Below are positions 20,771-26,690 of a stretch of DNA of 64,000 bases, one piece after another. Source of the DNA: Pseudomonas farsensis (GTDB taxonomy: Bacteria > Pseudomonadota > Gammaproteobacteria > Pseudomonadales > Pseudomonadaceae); contig NZ_JABWRF020000001.1 of NCBI RefSeq assembly GCF_014268805.2, forward strand, positions 248,001 to 312,000, given 5' to 3'. How positions within the stretch are numbered: the stretch's first letter is position 1; each line of letters starts with the position of its first letter. The notes under the pieces are model-generated. The model saw nothing but the letters and a program-made list of their open reading frames with translations, had not been told where the DNA came from and ran no database searches. A program made the position numbers and the translations under genes.

Positions 20771-22315
20771 AACCCCGGCGCTAACCTGGCCGCCGCCGTG
20801 AACGTGGCCAATGGCGCGATGCTCACTGGCACCGGCAGTGTCGCCAGCCTTAACAACCTCGGCACGGTGATGCCGGGGCAGGGCGGCAACCTCACGGTGG
20901 CCGGCAACTTCACCAACGGTGCCACCGGCACCCTGGCCATCGACATTACCAGCAACCCGGTGAGCTACCTGGCCGTCGGCGGCACCGCCAACCTGGGCGG
21001 CAGCCTGCAGGTGCTCAACCTCAGCGGTTTCACGGGCAGTGGGCAGTACACCGTGGTCAGTGCAACGGGCGGCATCAACGGTACCTTCGCCGGCACCAAC
21101 CTGAGCAATTCGGCGTTCCTCAGCACCTCGCTGGACTACAGCGCCAACCAGGTGACCCTGTCGGTAACGCGCAATGGTGCGAGCATGGGCAGCGTTGCCG
21201 GCACCCCCAACCAAGGTGGTGTCGCGGGCGCACTGACCGGCCCTGGCGCACCGCCCATGCTGGTTGACAATATCCTGCCGATGGCCACGGCGCAGGCGCA
21301 GGCCGCGTTCGACAGCCTGTCCGGTGAAATCCACGCCAGCACCGCTACCGTGCTGCTTGAGGATTCGCGCTACCTGCGCGACGCCGTCAACGACCGCATG
21401 CGCCAGGCCGATTGCAGCGCCGTCAACGACCCGCGCCGCACCCTGGCCCCCACCGCCAACCAGCAACTTACCGGCGAAGGCTGCCAAGGCCAGGCCGTGG
21501 GCTGGATGCGCGCCATCGGCGGCTGGGGCAGCTATGACGCCCGTGGCGGCGCGGCGTCTGTCGACCGGCAGTTGCAGGGCTTCATGCTGGGCGTGGACAA
21601 AGCGCTGGATGAGCAGTGGAAGCTGGGTATCGCGGCCGGCTACACCAATGCCAGCATCGACGCCAACCGCCGCGGCTCCGACGCGTCGGTGGACAGTTAT
21701 CACCTGGCCACCTACCTCAACTACCAGCTCGACGCCTTTGCCGCCCGGCTGGGTGCCGGTTACAGCTGGCACGACATCGAGACCAAGCGTGATGTCACCG
21801 TGGGCGCCTACAACGACCGCATCAAAGGCAAGTACAAGGCACGCACCGCCCAGGTGTTCGGCGAAGTGGGTTATGCCTTCGATGCCGGCGGCATTGCGGT
21901 TGAGCCGTTCGCGGGGCTTGCGTATGTCAACTATGACAGCGAGCACCTGCACGAGAAGGGCGATGCCGGGCGCCTGCATGGCAGCGTCGAGGAGGATGTC
22001 ACGTATTCCACCTTGGGTGTGCGCGTAGGCAAGCGCATCGAACTGAGCAAGGGCACCAGCGTGACGCCACGGTTGTCGGTGGGCTGGCGGCATGCGTTTG
22101 GCGACACCCAGGCGCAGACGGATGTGCGGTTTGTGGACGGCGGCGGCAGTTTCTCTACCTCAGGTGTACCGATTGCTCGTGACGCGGCCGTGGTCGAGGC
22201 AGGGTTGGATATGTCGGTGGGGCAGAACGGCAAGTTGGGGGTGGGGTATTCCGGGCAGGTGTCTAGCGGGGCGCGGGATCATGGAGTGGTGGTGAGCTTC
22301 AGTATGGGGTTCTGA
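10202..22315 (+). CDS. C-terminal part of the giant autotransporter (repeats, FWDG modules, beta-barrel)
   Basis: From base 10202 this frame continues the repeat exactly where the first part leaves it (GNANLDAS...). It runs for about 4,037 codons through about 29 more repeats, four FWDG modules, the linker around QAQAAFDSLSGEIHASTATV and the beta-barrel that starts near MRAIGGWGSYDARGG. The first possible initiator is GTG 10229, which has no ribosome site and no signal peptide, so independent production is unlikely. The barrel ends VVVSFSMGF. Confidence 0.75.
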   Translation, partial: GNANLDASAVVSLANAVNLASNTLTLLGSSATTLAGVISGSGGLVKNGSASLTLNGTNTYSGGTTLNAGTLIVGNNGALGTGALALGGNASLDASSAVTLANLVDLGANTLNVLGTSATTLGGVISGSGGLIKSGSASLTLNGNNTYSGGTTLNAGTLLVGNNAALGTGALALGGNANLDASTAVNLANAVNLGANSLNLLGSNATTLAGVITGSGTLVKNGSASLALNGANTYSGGTTLNAGTLIVGNNAALGSGALTLGGNASLDASTAVTLANAVNLGSNTLTLPGSSATTLGGVISGSGGLVKNGSSNLTLGASNTYSGGLTLNAGTLTLANAAALGTGALTVGGASTLANSAAMSVANAVNLGANLTLAGANDLTLAGNLSGTGELIKNGSAALTLSGANTQSGSTTLNAGTLILGSNTALGSGVLNAGANTRLDSSIAGLNIANNLNLGGTLNLVGSNDLALSGVIAGVGGLSKDGNATLTLNGANTYFGNTNLNAGTLVLGNAAALGAGALNAAAGTHLDANTALTVGNALNLAGVVTVDGSADLGLSGLVAGAGSLIKNGASTLTLSNANTYLGGTTLNAGALVLGNAGSLGSGKLTVAGAGSLDTTTALNLGNAITLNDDLTLAGSQALTLGGLIDGSGGLVKNGNSTLTLTNNNTYSGGTTLNGGGLILGNGSAIGSGALNVAANASLDTSDVFGLGNAINLGADLTLVGSSNLALNGTISGAGQLIKNGAATVTINGTNSYSGGTTVNAGGLVVGNDSALGSGALTIAGAASLDNSAVVDLGNAVVLGNDLTLGGSNDLTLSGSISGAGGLIKNGLADLTLSGNNSFTGAIDLASGSLTTIGSNALGNASSLNVGAGASLNLGNSASVGGLSGGGGVNLGAGSNLSVGSNNLDSLFSGVLAGSGGLIKNGSGSLELSGTSAIGGATTVNAGQLNVSGALATSGVQVNSGATLTGVGSVLGAVDIANGGHLAANSGATLNTGSLTLHSGSVFDVGLGSPATGGTALVSVNGNLTLDGTLNVRDIGGFGVGVYRLIDYTGTLVDNGLNIGSVPGSVLPGDLQLQTSIGTQLNLLVGGAAGGVQFWDGNNTIANGAINGGVGTWSTGSTNWTNVGGTLNSAWGDTFAVFQNTGGDVTVVGTQAATGLQFMNNGYRLVGSGGLTLMNGSNGAFAVRVDPNVTATIDVGLSGAGTLGKLDTGTLILNGANTYTGGTALQGGTLIVGSNTALGTGQVNAAANTTLDSNTAVTLGNTFALAGPLTIGGTADLGLSGIVAGAGSLIKNGAANLTLSNANTYAGGTVLNAGTITLGNAQALGSGALTVNGGNLGSTGNFTLANAIALNADLGVNGSNNLTFNGVLSGNGGLDKAGSGTLTLNGTNTYQGATTLSGGTLILGSNAALGTGTLQAQGGTLGSSVNLTLGNQIDLLGSLTLAGAQNMVLNGAIGGSGELVKSGPGVLALNGNNTYQGDTRLNAGTLLLGSDTALGTSILSAAAGTTLDSSADVSLANAVNITGSVTVAGSNGLNLGGVASGAGALVKNGTSNLTLAGANTYAGGTVLNAGTLTLGNNLALGTGALTVANAANLATSTTLNNVTNQLLLNGDLTLAGNNDLALNGVISGPEGLIKTGTGNLTLGAANSYAGGTTLAAGTLTLGNDSALGSGSLAVTGNSTLGSLGVLQVGNAITLGNAATLGVGNAQSLTLNGVISGLGALDKRGTGELILNAGNSYSGGTTLQAGSLLLGNASALGSGALTVTGAGALDASQAMTLGNAINLSGADLTLGNSYALTLNGAIAGTGGLLKDGNATLTLGAANTYSGGTTLNAGTLLVGNNAALGQGGLTVAGASTLGSSGATALANDVVLNAGLTVAGSNDLTLAGTLAGTGSLSKTGNATLTLNGSNTYQGGTELAAGTLVLGNSAALGGAGLSVTGDATLRNSVAMVLANSVDVAAGTRLTLNTLNALTLAGDISGSGSLIKTGTADALLIGSKSLTGDVDIAAGSLTLQGAGVLDNVSGVNVGSAGTLNLNGDANLASLTGSGSTVIGNSATLSVGSNGADSLFAGAFSGAGNLAKVGTGTLTLSGISSLLGNSQVNAGTLKVDGSLTSAGLTVGNSASLSGSGYVGGPVIIGSGGHLVGTSNNTLGLGALVLDSGAIVDVGLAAPSTGGNALFRVDGNLTLDGTLNVSDIGGFGNGVYRLFDYGGALTDNTLEFGSLPGGLNLGDLSLQTAIAHQINLLVGASSQSILFWDGSQTTGNGQVNGGSGTWNAGNSNWTDVNGTTNGTWDSSFAVFQGSAGNVTVVGAQSVNGLQFMTDGYHLLGGAGGALNLVNGSTGDTAVRVDPGATATLDVAVIGTGTLDKLDTGTLVLNGNNSYTGGTLLSGGTLVVGSNTALGTGTLSTSAATTLDSNKAVTLGNELVLGGLLNIAGSHNLTLDGDISGSGGLVKAGTASLELAGNNSYSGNTALNAGSLIVGSDTALGSGTLNAAANTSLLGSQAVTLANNVSIAGPFNVLGSHDITLAGTLSGAGSLTKSGSGSLELDGANTYSGGTVLQAGTLVVGNDAALGTGSLSVTGTGNLDASTATTLGNAIAVSGVLNVLGSEDLTLAGALSGAGTLNKSGLADLTLSGNNSFSGIFNLNAGSLSTLGTTSLDTLSALNVASGAALNLAGNTTLGTLGGNGSVQIGAGNSLGVQGGTFGGDIAGTGTLIKQGTGTLTLTGNNSLTGVTNVDGGTLQVNGSLASSTVNVGSGASLGGSGSLAGTVLVGSGGALAGSSGSTLNVGSLNLGSGSVFNAALGAPNASPALVNVTDNLTLGGTLNVTDIGGFGAGVYRLFDYGGALTNNGMQIGSSPVPLSDLTLQTAVANQVNLVVGGSNNVLFWDGSQTLANGVVNGGNGVWNATDSNWTDANGLVNSEWNDTFAVFQGAAGTVTVDGSHNLSGMQFVTDGYVLQGGIDGELLSTGSTYVRVDPSKTATLNVAINGTGSLVKNDTGTLVLNAANGYSGGTSLNGGTLVVGNDSALGSGTLTAAGNTTLDSNSAVTLANDAVLNGALNIAGSNTLGLAGDISGSGGLVKNGAGELTLSGSNSYTGGTRINAGSLVGDSSSLQGAILNNAALTFAQAGNGTYAGNLSGSGTLAKTGTGELLLTGNNTLTGNTTVSAGTLLVNGRLNSATVQVASGATLGGNGTLAGNVQVANGGTLSAGQSATPLSLGSLSLASGSTLDFALGAASAATTVVNVAGNLTLDGTLDITDAGGFGPGVYRLFSYGGALTDNTLVFGAIPGSVALGDLSLQTAIANQVNLVVQGAAGALQFWNGTQTTPDGSIVGGNGTWGSASNWTNATGTTSETSGGQFAVFAGQAGTVTVQGSQAFTGMQFLTSGYQLVAGNAGSLTAVNASDGSQAVVRVDSGATALISAPIVGSGGIEKLDAGLLLLSGANTYSGGTTVSGGTLAGDTTSLQGSIANNASLVFMQASNGTFNGTLSGSGTTVKQGNGTLLLTGNQASGAFNVNQGVLQVGNTANPGANLAAAVNVANGAMLTGTGSVASLNNLGTVMPGQGGNLTVAGNFTNGATGTLAIDITSNPVSYLAVGGTANLGGSLQVLNLSGFTGSGQYTVVSATGGINGTFAGTNLSNSAFLSTSLDYSANQVTLSVTRNGASMGSVAGTPNQGGVAGALTGPGAPPMLVDNILPMATAQAQAAFDSLSGEIHASTATVLLEDSRYLRDAVNDRMRQADCSAVNDPRRTLAPTANQQLTGEGCQGQAVGWMRAIGGWGSYDARGGAASVDRQLQGFMLGVDKALDEQWKLGIAAGYTNASIDANRRGSDASVDSYHLATYLNYQLDAFAARLGAGYSWHDIETKRDVTVGAYNDRIKGKYKARTAQVFGEVGYAFDAGGIAVEPFAGLAYVNYDSEHLHEKGDAGRLHGSVEEDVTYSTLGVRVGKRIELSKGTSVTPRLSVGWRHAFGDTQAQTDVRFVDGGGSFSTSGVPIARDAAVVEAGLDMSVGQNGKLGVGYSGQVSSGARDHGVVVSFSMGF
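13262..20500 (+). repeat. Four copies of a larger 'IGGFG-VYRLFDY ... FWDG' module within the autotransporter
   Basis: Copies begin near 13262, 16737, 18643 and 19930. Each has a beta-rich opening (LDGTLNV-DIGGFG-GVYRLFDY), a loop with LQTAIANQVNLLVG, then FWDG, GTW, SNWT, FAVFQG, VTVVG and GLQF--DGY-L, ending with VRVDP-ATA. They are the only parts of the passenger with several Trp residues, so they probably form a distinct fold punctuating the beta-helix. They are separated by PATR-type repeats. Confidence 0.8.
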
Positions 22316-22367
22316 GGGGTGCGCGTTGGGCATGCAGGTGCATGGCAGTGGGCTTTCAGCGCCTGTG

Positions 22368-22418
22368 AGATCTGGCGCCGCTCGCGCGGCGCATCGCAGG
22401 CTATCGCCAGCTCCTACA
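22368..22418. repeat. REP-like element, left member of an inverted pair
   Basis: The reverse complement reads TGTAGGAGCTGGCGATAGCC followed by TGCGATGCGCCGCGCG, and this is repeated in forward orientation at 22758-22800. The pair brackets the REP palindrome at 22601-22715, giving a nested arrangement downstream of the autotransporter. Confidence 0.75.
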
Positions 22419-22600
22419 GAGACCGCGTCGCTGTTGATGCATGTGCAAGCTAGCGAGAGCCTGCTATGACGCCGAAAGAGTCTGGCGCCCACGCTGAAAC
22501 CGCGCCCTGCAAACAAGGCGGACCAGGCAATGGCACAGGCGATATTGGCCCGAAACAAATGTGGGAGATTCTATGGTTTCGGGCAAGTCGCTTTTGATTG

Positions 22601-22715
22601 TGTAGGAGCGGCCTTGTGTCGCGAAAGGGCTGCGAAGCAGCCCCTGGATATGTGCACCCACCAGAATCGCTGGGGCTGCTCCGCAGCCCTTTCGCGACAC
22701 AAGGCCGCTCCTACA
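22601..22715. repeat. REP inverted pair (REPIN), copy A
   Basis: Arms 22601-22644 and 22672-22715 are 44 bp each with a single mismatch, facing each other across 27 bp. The outer ends read TGTAGGAGCGGCCTTGTGTC. This is the abundant P. putida REP type; similar pairs are at 23709-23821 and 31100-31214. Confidence 0.9.
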
Positions 22716-22757
22716 CTGACCGCGTAGACGGCATCGATATGGGATGGGCGAGCTCTG

Positions 22758-22800
22758 TGTAAGATAGCCTGCGATGCGCCGCGCGGGCGGCGCTCGATCT
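22758..22800. repeat. REP-like element, right member of an inverted pair
   Basis: A forward copy of the element at 22368-22418, sharing GATAGCCTGCGATGCGCCGC followed by GCGGGCGGCGCTCGATCT. A few bases are missing near its left end (TGTAA-GATAGCC). Confidence 0.7.
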
Positions 22801-23028
22801 GATAGGCGCTGAAAGGCCCATGGCGGACACCTGTAAGCCCTGACGCCACCTCAAACCGAACATCCCGCCGCCACCCCGCCCCCTCTGTAAGACATTTCCC
22901 AAACTGAAACCAAATCCTTCAGTCCCAAACCCATTCGGACCTATCCTACGCCCCTGTCGGAAATCGCCGAATTGGCGGGGAAATACACCGGGGTTAACTT
23001 CGCGGGGTCGTCACATTTGGCGACCGGG
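22801..23028 (+). other. Gene-free stretch before the DUF6124-like gene
   Basis: No open frame here looks like a real protein, and no RNA gene is recognisable. Together with the REP zone before it, about 890 bp between the autotransporter and the next gene carry only repeats and the leader described next. Confidence 0.5.
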
Positions 23029-23210
23029 TGTGAGAAGCCCGTTGTAACCCACCATCTGGCTTTCCATTTTATGGCAGTCGTGCGCGTGCGGGCTTTCGCC
23101 CGGCCGTGGCTTGATGGTGTCTACACGGTCTTCTCACCATGCGTACGACTGCCACCCTTGTCTGTGAGAAGGATGGAGGTGGTTGTTTCCATTAGTTACT
23201 AGGAGACACC
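23029..23210 (+). promoter_or_regulatory. Structured 5' leader of the DUF6124/DUF3077-like gene pair (candidate cis-regulatory RNA)
   Basis: A 10-bp perfect stem, TGGCAGTCGT (23072-23081) with ACGACTGCCA (23145-23154), encloses a second hairpin CGGGC-TTTC-GCCCG (23089-23102). The 3' arm of the outer stem overlaps another possible hairpin, CCACC (23152-23156) with GGTGG (23178-23182) and an inner CCTT/AAGG, so two alternative folds compete just before the ribosome site AGGAG (23201-23205). TGTGAGAAG occurs twice, at 23029 and 23163. I recall leaders with this look before similar small genes in other Pseudomonas, but know no named RNA family for it. Confidence 0.55.
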
Positions 23211-23456
23211 ATGAAAAAATTAGTACCAGATCCCCCTTGCCCAACCCACTACCTGAAAATCATCAACGCCCTCCCACCCGCCGAAGCCATGGCCCAAGCC
23301 GCCACGCTGATGGACACCCTGGCAACCACCGTCCACGACTATGCCCAATGCCCCCCAGAGCACCGCTCGCAAAGCACGCTCGACACCGCCATCGTTCTTT
23401 CACAGTTGGTCATCGTGTTGGTAGACCATGCCGTCGCCGAGCAGGCATCCATATGA
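23211..23456 (+). CDS. Small DUF6124-like protein
   Basis: An 81-residue acidic-to-neutral protein starting MKKLVPDPP, the usual opening of the Pseudomonas DUF6124 family. It then has a helical part with APAEAMAQAATLMDTLATTVHDYA, of the kind found in these proteins. No function is known to me. The ATG has TAGGAGACACC before it, a strong ribosome site. The stop overlaps the next start by four bases (ATGA), so the two are translated together. A structured leader precedes it. Confidence 0.75.
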   Translation: MKKLVPDPPCPTHYLKIINALPPAEAMAQAATLMDTLATTVHDYAQCPPEHRSQSTLDTAIVLSQLVIVLVDHAVAEQASI

Positions 23457-23713
23457 ACGAGCCCCGGTCCTGTGGGACCGCAGGTGCCGAAACCTTCCTT
23501 GACCTGTTCTGCATCAAGCCGGGCATCCCGTTCGAGCGCGCGTTCGACGAGCTGTCGGTGTTACTGGGCTGCATCCGTCACCTGACCGCCGAGGCCGAAC
23601 TGGAAAGCGACCTGCTGGCCGGCAGCGCTGCGCGCATTCTGAGCGCAATGGCCAAGGCATTGATCAATGACCTGGAACGCGGCATGCGGCGCAATCGACG
23701 CGATCCCGTGTAG
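23453..23713 (+). CDS. Small DUF3077-like protein
   Basis: An 86-residue protein containing FLDLFCIKPGIPFERAFDELSVLLGC, the pattern of the Pseudomonas DUF3077 family, followed by two helices and a basic tail (GMRRNRRDPV). Function unknown. The start at 23453 is inside the stop of the preceding gene (ATGA). The stop codon TAG at 23711-23713 is the TAG of TGTAGGAGCGG, that is, it is supplied by the REP element that begins at 23709, so the C-terminus may have been reshaped by that insertion. Confidence 0.75.
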   Translation: MNEPRSCGTAGAETFLDLFCIKPGIPFERAFDELSVLLGCIRHLTAEAELESDLLAGSAARILSAMAKALINDLERGMRRNRRDPV

Positions 23714-23821
23714 GAGCGGCCTTGTGCCGCGAAGGGCTGCAAAGCAGCCCCCGCCACTCTGCATGATGCGAAGATCCTGGGGCTGCTCCGCAGCCCTTCG
23801 CGGCACAAGGCCGCTCCTACA
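23709..23821. repeat. REP inverted pair (REPIN), copy B, overlapping the upstream stop codon
   Basis: Arms 23709-23751 and 23779-23821 (43 bp each) are nearly perfect inverted copies of the TGTAGGAGCGGCCTTGTGCC family. The left end overlaps the last codons of the DUF3077-like gene. Confidence 0.9.
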
Positions 23822-23956
23822 CGCAACCGCGTAAGACCGCATCGATATAGCGCACGCCCGAAGCCCTTCTCCATACCCTCCGTCTTTCGACGGGTACCTG
23901 CAAACCGCCGCTGACGCTAGACTGTCATCTTTCCCACATCGGACAGGAGTCCCGGC

Positions 23957-24520
23957 GTGCCCGAACCCCGCAGTTTCTCCAGCGACTTGTGCCTCGAAAG
24001 CCCCCGCCTGCAACTGCGCCCCATGCGCCATGGCGATGCGCAGCAATGGTTGACCATCATGGCTGACCCGGAAGTGATGCGTTACTGGTATCACGCCCCG
24101 TGGCAAACCCTGGCCGAGGCCGAAAGCGCCCTGGCCGCCGACCGCGAAGCCTACGCCAGTGGCCAACTGCTCAAACTCGGCATGTACCGCCGCGATAATG
24201 ACGAGCTGATCGGCATGGTCCAGCTGTTCAACCTCGAAGACGCCTCGCGCCGCGGCGAGATCGGCTACTGCCTGGCCCGCGTTGCGCAAGGCCGCGGCTA
24301 CATGGACGAAGCGCTGACCTGCTTCATCGACTACCTGCACAACACCCTGCATCTGCGCCGCCTGGAGGCCGAAATCGACCCTCGCAACCAGGGTTCGGCG
24401 CGTACCTTGGAGCGCCAGGGCTTCGTCCTCGAAGGCACTTTGCGCGCACGCTGGTGCGTGGCCGGCGAACTGTCTGACTCGGGCATGTACGGGCTGCTGC
24501 TGGAGCCGCCGGTTGCGTGA
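23957..24520 (+). CDS. GNAT acetyltransferase, RimJ/RimL type
   Basis: A 187-residue member of the RimJ/RimL-like GNAT family (Acetyltransf_3). The N-terminal part reads LESPRLQLRPMRHGDAQQW and the middle has the acetyl-CoA region GEIGYCLARVAQGRGYMDEA. The C-terminal part, EIDPRNQGSARTLERQGFVLEG, is diagnostic. Such enzymes acetylate protein N-termini, amino acids or small-molecule amines; the substrate cannot be told. The start is GTG with AGGAG 7 bp upstream. It is flanked by a REP pair and a small membrane-protein gene and seems to stand alone. Confidence 0.85.
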   Translation: MPEPRSFSSDLCLESPRLQLRPMRHGDAQQWLTIMADPEVMRYWYHAPWQTLAEAESALAADREAYASGQLLKLGMYRRDNDELIGMVQLFNLEDASRRGEIGYCLARVAQGRGYMDEALTCFIDYLHNTLHLRRLEAEIDPRNQGSARTLERQGFVLEGTLRARWCVAGELSDSGMYGLLLEPPVA

Positions 24521-24577
24521 AGGTTTGGAGGCGGGGCAGGGGCTGGGTTAAGGTCGCAGCCTGTCCCGTTCGCTCTG

Positions 24578-25126
24578 GTGTGTCCCTTGCCCGCTTTCTA
24601 CCTGACCCTAAGCCTCTGCATCTACCTGCTGAGCCTGGGCTTCGACGCCGTGTTGATGGCCAGTGGGCGGCACATGCCCGCGTTGCAGATCCTTATCTAT
24701 GGCCCCTGGGGGATCACCCTGGGTGAGTACCAGTGGTTCGCCAACCCCCTGCTGGCGCTGGCCATACTGGCCCACCGCAAATTTCGAAAGCTGGCGCTGG
24801 TGTGCGGCCTGGCGGCGTTGTACCTGGCAGTAAGCAGCCTTGGCGTGGAACGGTTGCCGGACAACCAGAGCTATGACTTCCAGAATGTGGTCGGCTTTGG
24901 TGTGGGCTTTTACCTGTGGCTGGCGGCCATCGTGGCGTTTTGCGCGGGGCAGCTGTGGTGGTGCTACAAGGCCAGGCACGCCAATGAAGTGCCCGGCTGG
25001 CGCTGGCTGGATGTGGCGCTGATGGCGGCTATCGGGCTGGCATTCTATGCGGCCACCGAAATGCCGTCGCTGCGTTTCGAGCCGAACAAGGTGATGCGCC
25101 CGCCTGCGCCGCAGCAGGCGTTGTGA
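24578..25126 (+). CDS. Small polytopic inner-membrane protein of unknown function
   Basis: About 182 residues with four to five hydrophobic segments (roughly residues 7-29, 52-66, 70-88, 103-129 and 144-162) separated by short loops. I do not recognise the family. The first segment begins almost at the start, so it may act as an uncleaved signal anchor. The proposed start is GTG 24578 with no clear ribosome site, so the true start may differ. It lies 57 bp after the GNAT gene on the same strand. Confidence 0.65.
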   Translation: MCPLPAFYLTLSLCIYLLSLGFDAVLMASGRHMPALQILIYGPWGITLGEYQWFANPLLALAILAHRKFRKLALVCGLAALYLAVSSLGVERLPDNQSYDFQNVVGFGVGFYLWLAAIVAFCAGQLWWCYKARHANEVPGWRWLDVALMAAIGLAFYAATEMPSLRFEPNKVMRPPAPQQAL

Positions 25127-25166
25127 TGCTAGGCTGCATGGCTATTGCCCTGGAAAAGGATTCGTC

Positions 25167-25553
25167 ATGCTGCCCCGTAATCTGATTGGCGCCATTGCGC
25201 TGTTTGGCCTGGCCAGCGCCCAGGCCGACGACTACTCGTCGACCTACACCCAATGCATGGACACCGCTTCCAGCACTACAGCCATGGGTGCCTGTATCCA
25301 GGCCGAGACCAAATTGCAGGATGAGCGCCTGAACCGGGTGTACAAACAATTGCTGGCCAAGCTTGCCCCTGGCCAACAAAAAGCCCTGCGCGAGGTGCAG
25401 CGCAAATGGATTGCCTACCGCGATGGCAACTGCGCGTTCCACCGCAACCTCAGTGACGGCAGCCTGTATCGGATCGAGGGGGCGATGTGCGTGATGGACA
25501 TGAGCAAAACACGCGCTGCCGAGCTTGAGCGGGTGCTTAGCCCGGGGCAGTAG
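25167..25553 (+). CDS. LprI-like secreted protein (DUF1311, lysozyme-inhibitor LprI family)
   Basis: A 128-residue protein with a signal peptide (MLPRNLIGAIALFGLASAQA, cleavage near residue 20). The rest is a Cys-containing helical domain with QAETKLQDERLNRVYKQLL and REVQRKWIAYRDGNCAFH, the hallmarks of the DUF1311/LprI family. In mycobacteria LprI inhibits lysozyme; in Gram-negatives the role is mostly untested. The ATG is preceded by GGAAAAGGA. Periplasmic location is expected. Confidence 0.82.
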   Translation: MLPRNLIGAIALFGLASAQADDYSSTYTQCMDTASSTTAMGACIQAETKLQDERLNRVYKQLLAKLAPGQQKALREVQRKWIAYRDGNCAFHRNLSDGSLYRIEGAMCVMDMSKTRAAELERVLSPGQ

Positions 25554-25586
25554 TGGCCTTGCTACCATTCCTACACGAGCCCGGTA

Positions 25587-26690
25587 TCAAGGTCGCGGTT
25601 CGGCCCGCGCCTTCAGGTACTCGCGAACCTGCAGCGCATCGCCGGCAAACTCGATGCGGCTGGCCTTGGCCTCGCGCTGATAGGCGTACATCGGGTCGTA
25701 ATACTCATTGAGCAGCCCTTCGATCCAGCCCCGATGCAGGCCCACGTCGCCGCTGCGCAGTTGCTCGTCCAGCGCCTGTTCCAGCAACCCGTACAAGCGC
25801 TGGAAGCGCTCGCCGCCCAGGCGCTTGTGGATATTGGCCATGCTCTGGCGCATGCGCTCGGCAAACAGCTGCGGCCCGCTCTCTTCGCCATGCAGCGCGA
25901 CAAATTCGCCGCACAGGTTGATCACATAGTCGCGCAGGATGCGCTGCACGCGGTTGTCGAAACTGTCCTCAAGCCACACCAGGCGGTACTGCTGCATGCC
26001 CTTGTACAGCTCCAGCGGCACTGCGCAACTGCCGACGATGCGGCCTTCGTCCTCAAGCACGAACTGCTCGATGCCGCGCTGGCGCTTTTTCAGCACATCG
26101 ATGGCCAGGGCATTTTCAAAGTCGATCTGCGCCGGCTGCGCGGTGGCCCGCTTGCCGAAGCTGGAGCCGCGGTGGTTGGCATGGCCTTCGAGGTCGAGCA
26201 CGTTGTCGAGCTTGAGCAGCACATCGGTCTTGCCGGTGCCGGTCAGCCCGCCCAGCAGCACGAAATCGCACTGTGCCACGGCCTGCTGGGTGGTTTCCAG
26301 CAGCAGGGTGCGCATGGCTTTGTAGCCGCCGACCACTTTCGGGTAATGAATGCCGGCTTCCTTCAGCCAGCCTTGGACGATCTGCGAGCGCAGCCCGCCG
26401 CGAAAGCAATACAGGTAACCGTCGGGGTGGGCCTTGGCGAACGCCGCCCAGGCCTCCAGGCGTTGTTGCTTGACCGCACCGTTGACCAACTGGTGGCCAA
26501 GGGCGATGGCCGCCGCCTGGCCTTGCTGCTTGAAACAGGTGCCGACCTTGTGGCGCTCGTCATCGGTCATCAGCGGCAGGTTGACTACGCCGGGGAAGGC
26601 GCCCTTGGCGAATTCAACCGGGGCGCGCATGTCCATCAGCGGCACATCGTCGACGAACAATCGGTGCAACTCGGTGCAGTCGGGGCGCAT
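25587..26690 (-). CDS. selU: tRNA 2-selenouridine synthase
   Basis: A 367-residue enzyme (also called MnmH or YbbB) that turns 2-thiouridine at the wobble position of some tRNAs into 2-selenouridine via a geranylated intermediate, using selenophosphate. The N-terminal rhodanese-like domain has its active cysteine in [11 protein letters not shown] (Cys95). The C-terminal part has a P-loop, GLTGTGKTD. The ATG at 26690 shares one base with the selD stop (TGATG on the minus strand), so the two form an operon and the selenium donor is made by the gene just upstream. Length is normal for the family. Confidence 0.94.
   Translation of the reverse strand: MRPDCTELHRLFVDDVPLMDMRAPVEFAKGAFPGVVNLPLMTDDERHKVGTCFKQQGQAAAIALGHQLVNGAVKQQRLEAWAAFAKAHPDGYLYCFRGGLRSQIVQGWLKEAGIHYPKVVGGYKAMRTLLLETTQQAVAQCDFVLLGGLTGTGKTDVLLKLDNVLDLEGHANHRGSSFGKRATAQPAQIDFENALAIDVLKKRQRGIEQFVLEDEGRIVGSCAVPLELYKGMQQYRLVWLEDSFDNRVQRILRDYVINLCGEFVALHGEESGPQLFAERMRQSMANIHKRLGGERFQRLYGLLEQALDEQLRSGDVGLHRGWIEGLLNEYYDPMYAYQREAKASRIEFAGDALQVREYLKARAEPRP

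Larger units (their letters stand above)
7029..22315 (+). pseudogene. Giant type Va autotransporter adhesin with PATR-type beta-strand repeats, split by a one-base deletion
   Basis: Read with one base restored near 10200, this is a single protein of about 5,095 residues. It starts with a signal peptide (basic start, hydrophobic core ending near AEAAC). A very long Gly/Ala/Asn/Thr/Leu-rich passenger carries roughly 35-38 copies of a repeat whose core is LTLSGANTYSGGTTLNAGTL, the pattern of autotransporter-associated beta-strand repeats that build a beta-helix. Four larger FWDG modules are interspersed. A helical linker precedes a C-terminal beta-barrel (about 21499-22312) ending in SMGF, with the terminal Phe expected of outer-membrane proteins. 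I see no cysteine between the N-terminal pair and the pair just before the barrel. At 10197-10204 the expected CTGGGCGGC reads CTGGCGGC, switching frame. This is either a real inactivating mutation, a phase switch, or a sequencing error in a repetitive region. Likely role: surface adhesion or biofilm. Confidence 0.85.

Noticed and set aside
18761-22093. A 1,110-codon open frame on the minus strand, and many shorter ones along 7000-22300
   Set aside because: They are mirror images of the GC-biased, repeat-rich autotransporter coding sequence; the translations are low-complexity and lack domains or ribosome sites.
22474-22500. Small hairpin after the autotransporter as its terminator
   Set aside because: Short stem with mismatches and no T-run; the REP palindromes are likelier transcript ends.
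23578-23874. Minus-strand frame of 98 codons over the REP pair
   Set aside because: It runs through the REP palindrome and antisense to the DUF3077-like gene; no ribosome site or family resemblance.
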